Assembly (NCBI GenBank): GCA_903877125.1 | Contig: CAIRCM010000098.1 | Span: forward strand, 1 to 64,000 | Source: an uncultured Acetobacteraceae bacterium | GTDB taxonomy: Bacteria; Pseudomonadota; Alphaproteobacteria; Acetobacterales; Acetobacteraceae | Length of the DNA stretch: 64,000 bases | Reading direction: 5' to 3' | In this document: one piece after another, positions 25,221 through 33,854 of the stretch | Numbering within the stretch: the stretch's first letter is position 1 | Layout of the letters: each line of letters starts with the position of its first letter | The notes under the pieces: model-generated | What the model was told of the DNA's origin: nothing | The model's input: the letters and a program-made list of their open reading frames with translations, nothing else | The model's database searches: none | Made by a program: the position numbers and the translations under genes

Positions 25221-26633
25221 TCAAAACCGGTAGGTCGTGAACAAGGCGAAGAAGGTCACGTTTTTCCCGACCGCCTGTTGGATCGCCGGCCCGGCCAGGA
25301 ATTCCGCGGCGATCGCCCCGACCAGCAGATGCTCGTCAACGCGCCAGCGGACATCGGCGGATAACTCCGTGCCGACCAGGGACCCGGAAACTTTGTTGGT
25401 GTTGGCATATAAAGCCATGCCGCTGCCATAAAGACCATCGGTGTTCGATGCCCGCCAGAGGGTATCCCAGCCGAACGTCGCCGTCACGTCGGGGCGCGGC
25501 GACACGCTAAAGACCGGGCGGATATCCATGACATTGGCCGGCACGAGCAGCGACGTTTCGGCGAAATAGGGCAGCCGTGGAAACATTGCGTTGAATGTGC
25601 CGATGGCGGACGAACGGCTGTTGTCGCCGCTTGCCGCGTTCGCCTCCAGCCCGATCCGCGGGTGCCAGGCCGTATTGGCGAACGTATAGCCGAAGATCGC
25701 GGCCGCCATGCCGGCGCGAATTGGGAGGTTGCGATACGTCCCCGTCTGCCACGCGGCTTCGACATTCCAATCGAATCCCCCAGACGCACCGAACAGCCGA
25801 ACGCCGTAGGTCTGCCGCTGCTCGGCCCCTGTCAGACCACGGTATTTCGCCAAATTGTTTGCATAATGCAGCATATACAAATCGGCCTTCAGCACTGGTC
25901 CGATCGGCAGTGTGAGGTAGCCCCCCCAAAGCATCTGCGCCTGATTGGCACGATCGTCCAACAAGCCCTGCCCGTCGGTCACCGGTCGTACCGCGATCAG
26001 GTCGATCGTGACATCGCCCCAATGGTCGTTGAACCGAATTCCGTCGAAATCGCGGCGAACATTGGGGCCCTCCCGAACCGCGATCAGGCGCTGAAACCCA
26101 AAGAGCAGCTCCTCCCGCCCAACCCGGACAATCGGCGCATCGTCCAGCAATGGCGGCGGTTTGACGTCGACGAAAGCCTGCATGATGTCAAAATGATTGA
26201 CGTCGGTCGTTGAGGCGATACCCCGGCTTCCCAGCCGTTCCATTTCGCCGACCTGCACGAACACCCGAAGGAAGTCGGTCGCATGCACATCGGCGTTCAA
26301 CAGCAAACGGTGCAGGACATAGGCGTTGGACATCGGCGCTTTGATGCCGAAATTCGGCGCGAGGTTGCTTTCCGCACGTTCCCGGAGTTCCCCGCCCAGG
26401 CTGAGCCAGGTGGGGCCGAACCGCCCGTTGGCGATGCCAATGTATTTGATGGGAGCCCAGAAATCATGCGGAGCGGTCTGCCCCGCCAAGCCCGAGAAGT
26501 CGTCATTGTACCGAAGAGAATGATAGGTCGGGTCGCCGGGTTCGGGGCTGGCGGCGTGTGCCGATGCAAGGGCGATAAGAGCCAGGCCCGCCAGCAGCAG
26601 GCAAGCCATTCGGCGAACAACCGCGTTTTGCAT
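25221..26633 (-). CDS. Alginate export (AlgE-like) outer-membrane beta-barrel
   Basis: 470 aa. A signal peptide (ACLLLAGLALIALASAHA) is followed by a mature protein of alternating beta strands with aromatic girdles and the terminal TTYRF, ending in Phe as expected for BAM-inserted porins. WLSLGGELRERAESN and the D-x-R-x5-D-G-type VRRDFDGIRFNDHWGDVTIDL are hallmarks of the alginate-export domain. Such barrels pass anionic polysaccharides or other small molecules. No alginate polymerase is in the window; the substrate is open. Divergent from the Ehr-type operon. Confidence 0.8.
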   Translation of the reverse strand: MQNAVVRRMACLLLAGLALIALASAHAASPEPGDPTYHSLRYNDDFSGLAGQTAPHDFWAPIKYIGIANGRFGPTWLSLGGELRERAESNLAPNFGIKAPMSNAYVLHRLLLNADVHATDFLRVFVQVGEMERLGSRGIASTTDVNHFDIMQAFVDVKPPPLLDDAPIVRVGREELLFGFQRLIAVREGPNVRRDFDGIRFNDHWGDVTIDLIAVRPVTDGQGLLDDRANQAQMLWGGYLTLPIGPVLKADLYMLHYANNLAKYRGLTGAEQRQTYGVRLFGASGGFDWNVEAAWQTGTYRNLPIRAGMAAAIFGYTFANTAWHPRIGLEANAASGDNSRSSAIGTFNAMFPRLPYFAETSLLVPANVMDIRPVFSVSPRPDVTATFGWDTLWRASNTDGLYGSGMALYANTNKVSGSLVGTELSADVRWRVDEHLLVGAIAAEFLAGPAIQQAVGKNVTFFALFTTYRF

Positions 26634-26974
26634 CGAAACTCCTGATGGGCGCTCGATCGTCGGCGTCGAAAGCGCCGGTCATGATCCTATCGTGGGCAAA
26701 AGCTGGCAAGCTGACCACACAATGATCACCCTGACACCCCTGGCCAGTTCCAACGGGGGCGTGACACTTCCCGACAATGAAGCGGCCAACGGCCACCCGA
26801 ATCCCGGTGTAAGCCCCGCGCAGCGTGTTCGGATTGACCGCTACGTTCCTCCGTTGTGTGACGCTGCCGCGCATCCCCTCCCGCGAGCCATCGCGGCCGA
26901 TCCCTCAAGGTCGGTATGGCAAAAGGCCCCTTTCCCTCAAGCCGACTCCGCCGAACCTCTGCTAGCGTGACCCT
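26634..26974. other. Intergenic region between the AlgE-like barrel and the Ehr-type operon
   Basis: 341 bp between divergent genes. It should carry both promoters. A 92-codon ORF on the plus strand (26692-26970) has atypical composition and no homology that I recognise, so I do not call it. I found no convincing operator or hairpin with a T-tract. Confidence 0.4.
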
Positions 26975-28777
26975 GTGAGCGACCCAATCCTGCCGCTGTT
27001 GGTGATGATCGTCGTCGCCCTCCTGGCGCTTGGGGTGGTGGCACGCTTTCTCGCGTTCGGTAGCCGGCAGGCTGTCGGACTGGCGGGGGCCGGCCTGTGC
27101 GGTCTGGGATTCATGCTCACATTCCTGGCACTGATCGTCGGACAGGACCCGGGAAGCATGGCGTTGCCGCTGGGCTTGCCCGGTATGCCGCTGGTGCTGG
27201 CGTTCGATCCCCTCGCCGCGTTCTTCCTGTTGCCGATCTTCCTCACGGGTACGACGAGCATGGCCTTCGCCGCCGAGATCGCCGATGCCGCGCCAAAAGC
27301 CAGTCTCGCGGGGCTGGCGCTGTGTCTGGCCGGGGTCGTGTTGGCGATACTGGCGGCCGATGGCGTGGTTCTGACCATCGGCTTGGCGATGGCGAGCGGT
27401 GCGGTCTGGGCAATGGGCGATCCGGGAGCCGGGCGCGTGCCCTTGCTCGCCGCAACGGGACTGGCCGCGCTGTCGGTGCTCGGGGCGACAGCCGCGTCCG
27501 GCTTCGGCTTCGCGGCGATGCGCGGCCATCCGGTCTGGCCGTTCCTGTTCTATGGCCTGGCTTTGGTTGGGCCGGGCGCGCTCGCGGGGTTGGCGCCGTT
27601 TCATGCCTGGCTGATCCCGGCGCATGCGGCTTCACCGTCCCGCGGCGCGGCGCTGTTGTCGGGGGCCATTCAGCCGTTGGCCTATTACGTTTTGATCCGC
27701 ATGCTGCTGGACCTCGGCGATCCGCTGGCGCCGGGCTGGTGGAGTGTGCCGGTCCTGGCCTCGGGTCTGGTCACCGCGTTGATCGGCGGATGGCGGGGGG
27801 CTTCGGATATGGATCTTGGGGCTTCGCTCGCCGGGCTGGCGCAGCGGCAAAGCGGACTGGTCGCGATCGGCGTCGGTCTGGTCATGGTCGGCCGTGCCGC
27901 CGACCTCGCGGGGCTTGGTGGGTTTGCGCTGGCGGCGGTTCTGATGCTGGCGGCAACGCAAACGGTGTGCGGGACATTGGCGCAACTCGCCGCGGGCGCC
28001 GTTCAGGCCGAGGCCGGTAGCCGGCGCATCGTCCTGCTCGGCGGGCTCATCCAATCGATGCCGGTCGTGGCCGCTGGCATGGGCGCTGCGCTGCTGGGAT
28101 GGGTCGCCCTTCCCGCGGGGGCCGGGTTCGCCGCGGTTTGGTTGCTGTTCCAGGCTTTGCTGGTTGTCCCGCACGCACCCTGGTTCGTCTTGATCGCGGC
28201 GGGTGTGGCGGTGTCCGCGGCTTTGGCCGGCGTGGCGCTGGTCCGCATCTTCGGTGTCGCGTTCCTTGGCCGCCCACGTGGCCCGCGTGCCGCCGGCGCG
28301 ATGGATATCGCCCGTTCCGCGCGGCCGGCGATGTGGGCTTTGGTCGGGGTTTCGGTGGGGATCGGTCTGTTTCCCGGGCTGTTTCTGTCGCTCGCCGATG
28401 CCGCGGTTCATCAACTGCTGGGCGTTTGGCCGGATGATCGTGGCATTCTATTCGGCTGGAGCGGTTATCCGGTTCTGCCGCTGTTGCTGGCGGCTGTCGC
28501 GATCGGAGTGACGGTGGCGCAATTGATACGGCGCAGCGGTGCCCCGCCGCCGCGGGAGGCAGCCGCTTGGCACGACGGTTTCGCGCCGGCGCCGGCTTGG
28601 CTGCCATTCGGCGATCCGTTGACACAGTCGGCGGGAGCGGGGTTCCTGCCGCGCCTGCCGGCCATTCCGGTCTTGCCGCGCTGGCGTTGGTGGCCGCGCG
28701 TGAACTGGGGCCTGCCCACGCTGTTGGTCGCCGTCGCGATGCTGCTGATCGCGTTGTGGTGGATCGGACGGGCATGA
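26975..28777 (+). CDS. HyfB/NuoL-like antiporter subunit of a hydrogenase-related (Ehr-type) complex
   Basis: 600 aa, about 14-16 membrane helices. The Mrp/NuoL family core GLAPFHAWLIPAHAASPSRGAALLSG is unmistakable and aligns with HyfB/HycC of hydrogenase-4/3. The residues that carry protons in NuoL-type subunits look missing: the Lys before GLAPFH is Leu (GPGALAGLAPFH), the Lys of the next helix is replaced (SGAIQPLAYY), and no Glu is seen in the TM5 region (LTIGLAMASGAVWAM). Start GTG/ATG at 26975. First gene of a tightly overlapping six-gene operon ordered like ehrABCDLS. Confidence 0.8.
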   Translation: MSDPILPLLVMIVVALLALGVVARFLAFGSRQAVGLAGAGLCGLGFMLTFLALIVGQDPGSMALPLGLPGMPLVLAFDPLAAFFLLPIFLTGTTSMAFAAEIADAAPKASLAGLALCLAGVVLAILAADGVVLTIGLAMASGAVWAMGDPGAGRVPLLAATGLAALSVLGATAASGFGFAAMRGHPVWPFLFYGLALVGPGALAGLAPFHAWLIPAHAASPSRGAALLSGAIQPLAYYVLIRMLLDLGDPLAPGWWSVPVLASGLVTALIGGWRGASDMDLGASLAGLAQRQSGLVAIGVGLVMVGRAADLAGLGGFALAAVLMLAATQTVCGTLAQLAAGAVQAEAGSRRIVLLGGLIQSMPVVAAGMGAALLGWVALPAGAGFAAVWLLFQALLVVPHAPWFVLIAAGVAVSAALAGVALVRIFGVAFLGRPRGPRAAGAMDIARSARPAMWALVGVSVGIGLFPGLFLSLADAAVHQLLGVWPDDRGILFGWSGYPVLPLLLAAVAIGVTVAQLIRRSGAPPPREAAAWHDGFAPAPAWLPFGDPLTQSAGAGFLPRLPAIPVLPRWRWWPRVNWGLPTLLVAVAMLLIALWWIGRA

Positions 28778-29667
28778 CGATCCTGCTGTCCATTCTCGCT
28801 CAACTGCTGCACATGGCGGCGGTGCTGGTCGCAGCCCCGTTGTTGACTGGTCTCGTCGACCGGCTGTCACATCGCCGCGCCGCGCCGGACGTGCTGTTGC
28901 CCTGGAATGCGGTCCTGCGCCTGCTGCGCAAGCAGCCCATTCGCGCTATCGGTACCTCCGCCATCGCCCGCGGTGGCCCCGTGCTGGCGGTGACCTTCGC
29001 CATCCTGACCGCATTTTTGATTCCGTCGTTCTGCGTCGGAATGGTGTCGGCGCCCTCGGCCGATCTGCTGACTATCGCCGGATTGTTCCTCATCGGGCGG
29101 GTGGTGCTGGTGCTGATGGCGATGGATACTGGAACCGGGGGCGGCGCAGTATCCGCCACCGAGATTGCCCGTCTTGGACTGACCGCCGAGCCGGTACTGC
29201 TGCTCGCGGTCCTGGCGATTGGTCTGGCGTCGGGGACGGGCAATCTCGATAGTATCCTGGCCATGCGGGCCGATGGACTGGTGCCCGGCACGCCAGCGAT
29301 CACGCTGGCACTGGCCGCCCTGGCATTGGTGGGGTGGAGCTACGGGCAAACGCCCAGCATCGATGCGTGGTTCAGTGGCCCCGATTTGGCGTTGCTGCGG
29401 GTCTCCGACCAGATTCGGCTGCTGGCATGGTGCGATCTGGTAGGGGCCTTGGCGCTGCCCTTTGGGATGGCGACGGTGACGGGCGGGTTTAAGGCCTGGG
29501 TCATCGGTATTCTGGCTTGGATCGGCCGAACGCTGCTGGCGGCCCTGCTGCTCGCCATCGTACGAACCGTCGGGGCGAGGTCGCGGGTGCGAACCGTGCT
29601 GGCCCTCGCCGCCGCACTGTGCGGGATCGCGGCGGTGTTGGCATTCGCGGGCGGGGATCCGACATGA
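28774..29667 (+). CDS. HyfC/NuoH-like membrane subunit (Ehr-type complex)
   Basis: 297 aa, about eight helices. The order and the LLRKQPIRAIGTSAIARGGP loop, FCVGM, and the acidic ATEIARLGLTAEPVLLLAV segment match the HyfC/HycD/NuoH family, which anchors the peripheral arm and joins it to the antiporter subunits. In NuoH the glutamate-rich loop forms part of the quinone/proton path; one Glu-rich site (ATEIARLG) is retained. Starts by ATGA overlap at 28774 with the previous gene. Confidence 0.8.
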   Translation: MTILLSILAQLLHMAAVLVAAPLLTGLVDRLSHRRAAPDVLLPWNAVLRLLRKQPIRAIGTSAIARGGPVLAVTFAILTAFLIPSFCVGMVSAPSADLLTIAGLFLIGRVVLVLMAMDTGTGGGAVSATEIARLGLTAEPVLLLAVLAIGLASGTGNLDSILAMRADGLVPGTPAITLALAALALVGWSYGQTPSIDAWFSGPDLALLRVSDQIRLLAWCDLVGALALPFGMATVTGGFKAWVIGILAWIGRTLLAALLLAIVRTVGARSRVRTVLALAAALCGIAAVLAFAGGDPT

Positions 29668-30152
29668 TCGTCACCGCTTCCGGGCCAGTGCTGGTTCTGT
29701 CCGCATCACTATTGGTCTGCCGGCGCCCCAATGTCGCGTTGGCGGTGGTCGTTGCGCAGGCTGCCGTGCTGGCGGTTGCGGCGTTGTTGCAGCGGCATTT
29801 TCTCGCGGCGGCGCTCCTCGCGGTGCTCAATGCCGGTGGGGCAGGGGTGCTGCTTTTCGCACCTGTACCGACCAATGTGCTGAAACCGAGGATCGCACTC
29901 CCCTTCGGGCTTGCAGTCGCATCTGTCCTGGCCGCGCTGGCCGCCCCGATCAGCGTGCGGCTGGCGGTGGTTCTGCTGGGGATCCTGGCGACTGCCGCGT
30001 CACGCGACCGGACCATCCAGGTCATGGGTCTGCTGGCAATGCAGAACGGCATCGCGCTGGCGGGGTTCGGCTTGGGCACACCGGAACAGATCGCCGCGAT
30101 CCTGCCGGTGATTCCCGGTCTCGCGCTGGCTGCGCGGTGGAGGGCCGCGTGA
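29664..30152 (+). CDS. HyfE-like small membrane subunit (Ehr-type complex)
   Basis: 162 aa, four to five helices. Position between HyfC-like and HyfF-like genes and the sequence LAMQNGIALAGFGLG near the C-terminus (HyfE/NuoK-like QNG motif) identify it as HyfE, which combines NuoK-like features. Starts by ATGA overlap at 29664. Its stop overlaps the next GTG start at 30149. Confidence 0.75.
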   Translation: MIVTASGPVLVLSASLLVCRRPNVALAVVVAQAAVLAVAALLQRHFLAAALLAVLNAGGAGVLLFAPVPTNVLKPRIALPFGLAVASVLAALAAPISVRLAVVLLGILATAASRDRTIQVMGLLAMQNGIALAGFGLGTPEQIAAILPVIPGLALAARWRAA

Positions 30153-31177
30153 TCCCGATCTTGACCGAACCGCGACTGGCCCGGATCAGCGCTTGGCTGG
30201 ACCTTGCGTTCAACCTGCTTGGCTTGGTCATCGTGTTCGGCTGCGTCTGGGCCCCCCCTGCGCCAATGCCGTTGCTGCGGTTGGATCGCTTCGGGCTGTT
30301 CGCGGCTGGTCTGGTCATCGTCGCCGCGCTGGGGGCCGGACGCGGCGATGGCTATGGCAGGAAATATGTCATGCTGGCCGGCATGTTGCTGGCCGCGTTG
30401 GCGGCGCATCCGCTGTTGCGGGTCGCCGCCTTGGCGCTGAGCACCGCTGCCGCGCTCGAACCGCATATGCGCACGGGATGGCATCGGGTGCCGTTCGCCG
30501 GTGCCGGCCTGGGGCTCCTGCTGTTCGGCACGATCCTGCCGGTATCGCCGCTCGGGGCCGGCTGCGCGATTTTGGGATTGGCGGTGCTTGCCGTGGCCGC
30601 ACCGGCGCTGCTGCCGGTTCTGCCGTTGCTGGCCGCCCGCTATGCCGGCCCCGAGTTGGTCGCGCTGGGTCTGCTCGCGGTCGTGGGATGCGGCATGGCG
30701 CTGCTCCTGTGGCCGGCGCGGCGGTCATACGCGCCATGGGTCGCACTGGGGCAAGCGGGCGTGGTCGCCGTGGCGTTCGGTCTGCCGGGGCCGGACGCGA
30801 TCTTCGCCGGGCTGGTGCTCTTGGCGCTGCTGGTTCTGAGCCAAGCCGCTCGAAATCTGGCCGCCGGGAACGGTTTGGCCGCGCTGGTCGCCTCGGCGGG
30901 GCTGGCCGGTCTGCCGCCGTTCGGCGTTTTCCCGGGTATCGCGCTGGTCCTCGCGGCCGTGGCCGGGGCGTCGCCCTGGCTGTTGCCGCCGCTACTGGTG
31001 GGGGTTGCGGTATTGGGATGGGCGTCGATCCGCGATCTGCCGCCCCCGAGGCTCGTCGTTTCCGACCGCTGGTCGGCCGCCTGGATTCCGTTGCTGGCCG
31101 GCCTGCTGATCGGTTGGTGCATGCCCGGTGCGGTCGCCATTTGGCTGCATGCCGCCGCGACGGGAGTTCACGGATGA
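30149..31177 (+). CDS. Short HyfF/NuoN-like antiporter subunit (Ehr-type complex)
   Basis: 342 aa from the GTG at 30149, which overlaps the hyfE-like stop (GTGA). The C-terminal part has the family's LAGLPPFGVFPGIALVLA helix. At 342 residues it is much shorter than HyfF (about 520 aa), and no H-x-W-L-x-x-A-H helix or its preceding Lys is present, so the canonical proton channel appears absent. A GTG at 30137 is an alternative start. Coupled to the large-subunit gene by ATGA. Confidence 0.7.
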   Translation: MIPILTEPRLARISAWLDLAFNLLGLVIVFGCVWAPPAPMPLLRLDRFGLFAAGLVIVAALGAGRGDGYGRKYVMLAGMLLAALAAHPLLRVAALALSTAAALEPHMRTGWHRVPFAGAGLGLLLFGTILPVSPLGAGCAILGLAVLAVAAPALLPVLPLLAARYAGPELVALGLLAVVGCGMALLLWPARRSYAPWVALGQAGVVAVAFGLPGPDAIFAGLVLLALLVLSQAARNLAAGNGLAALVASAGLAGLPPFGVFPGIALVLAAVAGASPWLLPPLLVGVAVLGWASIRDLPPPRLVVSDRWSAAWIPLLAGLLIGWCMPGAVAIWLHAAATGVHG

Positions 31178-32526
31178 CCCGCGCGGCGGAGATCGTGAAA
31201 GGCGCGCCGGCGGTGGATTGCCGGCCTTGGCCGCGCCATATCCTGACCATGGACCAATGGGCCGAGCTGGCGCGCGAGCCGCTGGTGCTGCTGGCGGCCT
31301 GGGCGGATACGGTTCAGGTCCACGCGCTGTATCGCGATGGGCAGTCGGTTGTGCCGGTCTCGATCGAGCCTGACGCGGCGTTCTACCCGGCGTTATCGCC
31401 ATACCACCCCAGCGCAAGACTGTTCGAGCGCACAATCCGCGACCTCTGGGGGCATATGGCGGCTGGCGGGGATGACGGCGCATGGCTGGATCACGGCCAC
31501 TGGCCGCACAGCAAACCGCTTTCGATCCGCCCCGGCCCACGGCCGCCGACGGCCGACCCGCCCGAATTTTTGCCGGTCGAGGACGACCGTTTGATGCATT
31601 GGCCGATCGGCCCGGTGGGATCGGGTGTTGGGGAGGCCTACCACCTCCGACTGACGCTGGATGGCAGCCGGATCGTGCGGGCGGAAAGCCGTCTTGGCTA
31701 CACCCACAAGGGGATACTGACGCTGATGCGTGCCAAGTCCCCGCGCATCGCCGCCCGTTTCGCGGCCCGTTTGGCTGGAGATGGCACCGTTGCCCACTCG
31801 ATCGCCTTTGCCCGAGCGACCGAGGCAGCGATGTCGGTCGAAGCGCCGCCGCGTGCCGCGGCCCTGCGCACGCTGATGCTTCACCTGGAGCGCGTCGCGA
31901 CACACCTCGACGATCTCGGAATCGTCGCCGGGATGGCTGGATCGGCCGACGCACAGGGCAGATCCGGTGTGCAGCAGGAGTATCTGCGCCGCGGTTTGGC
32001 GGCGACGTTCGGGCACCGGTTGATGATGGATGTCGTTGTTCCCGGCGGCGTATCCGCGGACGCCGATGCGATCGGGCTGTCGGGGATGCGGCAGGTCCTG
32101 GGCGCTGTCCTGGCCGAGGTGCCAATCCTTGATGCGTTGTTCGCGACAGGCGCTCTCGCCGCGCGTTTAACCGGGGTGGGAGACTGCGCCGCGGGTGACG
32201 CCGTGCGGCGCTGCCAAGCCCGCTTGGACGCCATCCATCGTGACACCGAAGCAGCGATCGCGCTGCTGACGGATTTGCCGGAGGGGCCGCTCACCGTCGC
32301 TCTCCCCGCCGAAAGTGGCGAAGGCATCGGCTGGGCACCATCCGCTCGGGGGGGCATCTGGCATTGGCTACGGCTGGATCATGGGCAGATCGCCGCGGTG
32401 TTTCCGCGCGATCCCGGCTGGGACCTCTGGCCAATGGCCGAGGCGGCGCTTGCAGGGCAGGACGCCGGCGATGCAGCGCTGATCTGCGCATCGTTCGGGC
32501 TGCCGGTTTCGGGGATGGATCTGTGA
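31174..32526 (+). CDS. HyfG/NuoD-like large subunit without [NiFe] ligands (Ehr-type complex)
   Basis: 450 aa. The N-terminal 30-kDa-like (NuoC) part is fused to a NuoD/HyfG part: ESRLGYTHKGILTLM, GTVAHSIAFARATE and LHLERVATHLDDLG. In active group 4 hydrogenases CxxC pairs in this first region and near the C-terminus bind nickel and iron. Here the first site reads LAGDGTVAHS and the C-terminus ends CASFGLPVSGMDL, without either pair. The subunit therefore cannot hold a [NiFe] centre. This is the defining property of energy-converting hydrogenase-related (Ehr) complexes. Reaction and partner are unknown. Confidence 0.82.
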   Translation: MTRAAEIVKGAPAVDCRPWPRHILTMDQWAELAREPLVLLAAWADTVQVHALYRDGQSVVPVSIEPDAAFYPALSPYHPSARLFERTIRDLWGHMAAGGDDGAWLDHGHWPHSKPLSIRPGPRPPTADPPEFLPVEDDRLMHWPIGPVGSGVGEAYHLRLTLDGSRIVRAESRLGYTHKGILTLMRAKSPRIAARFAARLAGDGTVAHSIAFARATEAAMSVEAPPRAAALRTLMLHLERVATHLDDLGIVAGMAGSADAQGRSGVQQEYLRRGLAATFGHRLMMDVVVPGGVSADADAIGLSGMRQVLGAVLAEVPILDALFATGALAARLTGVGDCAAGDAVRRCQARLDAIHRDTEAAIALLTDLPEGPLTVALPAESGEGIGWAPSARGGIWHWLRLDHGQIAAVFPRDPGWDLWPMAEAALAGQDAGDAALICASFGLPVSGMDL

Positions 32527-32539
32527 AGGGGCGATACGC

Positions 32540-33055
32540 ATGTTGAAACTGCCTGCCCGCCGGCCGCCTTTGCCTGGCGCCGAATTACCCGATCCCATCG
32601 ATGGCGATACCGTCGCCGCATTGGTCGAGCGGCTGGACATGGCATCGCAGCGGCGGTTAGGGCGAGCACTGGCGATCCGCCACGTGAACACTGGAAGTTG
32701 CAACGGATGCGAGATGGAGGTCCGGGCACTGACCGGCGTGCTGTACGATCTCACGCGGTTCGGCCTGCGGTTTGTCGATTCTCCGCTTCACGCGGATGTG
32801 CTGGTGGTAACCGGGCCGTTGACCCGCAATCTGCGCCAAGCCTTGGAGCAGGCATGGGACGCCACGCCAGACCCCAAATGGGTCGTCGCATTGGGCGATT
32901 GTGCGGTGGACGGCGGCGTTTTCAGAGGTAGCTACGCGGTCATGGACGGAGTTGGCACGGGCGTTCCCGTGAACCTCACGATCAGCGGCTGCCCGCCATC
33001 GCCGGTGCGGATTCTGTCCGGGCTGCGCGCCCTTTTGGAGGCGAGCAGCCGATGA
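32540..33055 (+). CDS. HyfI/NuoB-like small subunit (Ehr-type complex)
   Basis: 171 aa. Retains the proximal [4Fe-4S] ligands of NuoB/HyfI: NTGSCNGCEMEV (two Cys), VALGDCAVDGG (Cys) and ISGCPPSPV (Cys). So a cluster is still expected even though the large subunit has no [NiFe] site. No HyfA or HyfH ferredoxin subunit and no hydrogenase maturation gene is present here. Last gene of the operon; a structured repeat follows 18 nt after its stop. Confidence 0.85.
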   Translation: MLKLPARRPPLPGAELPDPIDGDTVAALVERLDMASQRRLGRALAIRHVNTGSCNGCEMEVRALTGVLYDLTRFGLRFVDSPLHADVLVVTGPLTRNLRQALEQAWDATPDPKWVVALGDCAVDGGVFRGSYAVMDGVGTGVPVNLTISGCPPSPVRILSGLRALLEASSR

Positions 33056-33072
33056 CCCGCGAAAATAGAACC

Positions 33073-33171
33073 TGATCGCCAGAGTGTGGAATCACACAGC
33101 GGCGTGAATCACGCGATCAAACAAAGCCTTATAGACCAGGATAGGGTCAACTTAACCTGATCGTGCTCTAG
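33073..33171. repeat. Structured intergenic repeat, copy A
   Basis: Contains the two small hairpins GTGTG-GAAT-CACAC and GCGTG-AAT-CACGC followed by ATCAAACAAAGCCTTATAGACC. The core of about 68 bp is closely similar to copy B at 60876-60940. The 3' part (to GATCGTGCTCTAG) is present only in this copy. The second-hairpin loop differs between copies (AAT against AAA) while the stem is kept. It lies between the stops of two convergent genes. Confidence 0.7.
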
Positions 33172-33365
33172 CGGACGACGGCGTGCGCCCGATGGACCCG
33201 GTGATGAACCACACGGTGATGAAGCGCGACGTGATGGACAGGATGGCGATGCACGGCATGCGCGGGCCGGCGAGGCGTCGTCGCCATGGCGGGCGCGGAG
33301 GCCAGACCAACGAACGGCATCGCTACGGCGAGCGCGATAAGGAGGGAGGTGATTTTCGTGGTCAC
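33168..33365 (-). CDS. Small secreted histidine-rich protein
   Basis: 65 aa from a GTG at 33365 with GGAG eight bases upstream; the ORF track adds 12 codons. Signal peptide TSLLIALAVAMPFVGLASAPAMA, then a mature peptide of about 40 residues with His in nearly every third position (HPVHHVALHHRVVHHRVHRAH) and many Arg. This composition suggests periplasmic metal (Ni, Zn, Cu) binding or acid buffering, which is inference. Its end abuts repeat copy A. Confidence 0.65.
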   Translation of the reverse strand: MTTKITSLLIALAVAMPFVGLASAPAMATTPRRPAHAVHRHPVHHVALHHRVVHHRVHRAHAVVR

Positions 33366-33401
33366 GTGATTGCTCCGGGGCAAGGCGAGTGAAGCGTCCA
33401 A

Positions 33402-33617
33402 TGGGTTGTCGCTGATGGGGCGTTCACAGGACAGGCGAGGAACGCATCATAATTGACTGACATCTTTATGCATGATCTCGGTATGTTCGGCAAGTACAAT
33501 CGACCTGACATGCCGCGCGGGTCTGGGTCCGAAGACCCGCGGCCGGGTAAGGCTTGCTGACCGGTGGACGCTCGCATACCATGCGACGACAATTGCGAAT
33601 CACTCGCAGCTTCAAGG
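33402..33617. other. Intergenic region
   Basis: Separates the histidine-rich gene from a small hypothetical gene. It contains an AT-rich stretch near 33448-33470 that could be a promoter for either strand. Nothing else is recognised. Confidence 0.3.
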
Positions 33618-33854
33618 ATGCGCCCAACTATGCGGCAGGACAACAACATCGCCCGGCGTTGCGAGCGCGCCGTGGTTACCGCGTACCGTGAATTGCGCCA
33701 TATCGGGTCTGACGATCTTTCGGCCTTCCAGGCTTGCACTGCGCTCTATCGCATTCATCACCCCGAGGCCTCCATCAACGAAGCCCGCAGGCTGGTCGCG
33801 GAATGGATCGATTGCCACGTGGTGCGCAAGAATGAGGCGTCCCCGCTACACTGA
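33618..33854 (+). CDS. Small hypothetical protein
   Basis: 78 aa from the ATG at 33618 (or 73 aa from 33633); AAGG lies immediately upstream. Helical, with RRCERAVVTAYRELRHIGSDDLSAFQACTALYRIHHPEASINEARRLV, one Cys pair spaced widely and no signal peptide. Family not recognised. The last nine bases overlap the convergent glycosyltransferase gene. Confidence 0.5.
   Translation: MRPTMRQDNNIARRCERAVVTAYRELRHIGSDDLSAFQACTALYRIHHPEASINEARRLVAEWIDCHVVRKNEASPLH

Noticed and set aside
26692-26970. 92-codon ORF between the AlgE-like and Ehr-type genes
   Set aside because: Atypical composition, no ribosome-binding site and it covers a region that should hold two promoters.
27632-28414. Long minus-strand ORFs across the Ehr-type operon
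   Set aside because: Low-complexity Arg/Gln/His-rich frames opposite hydrophobic coding sequence; typical shadows.
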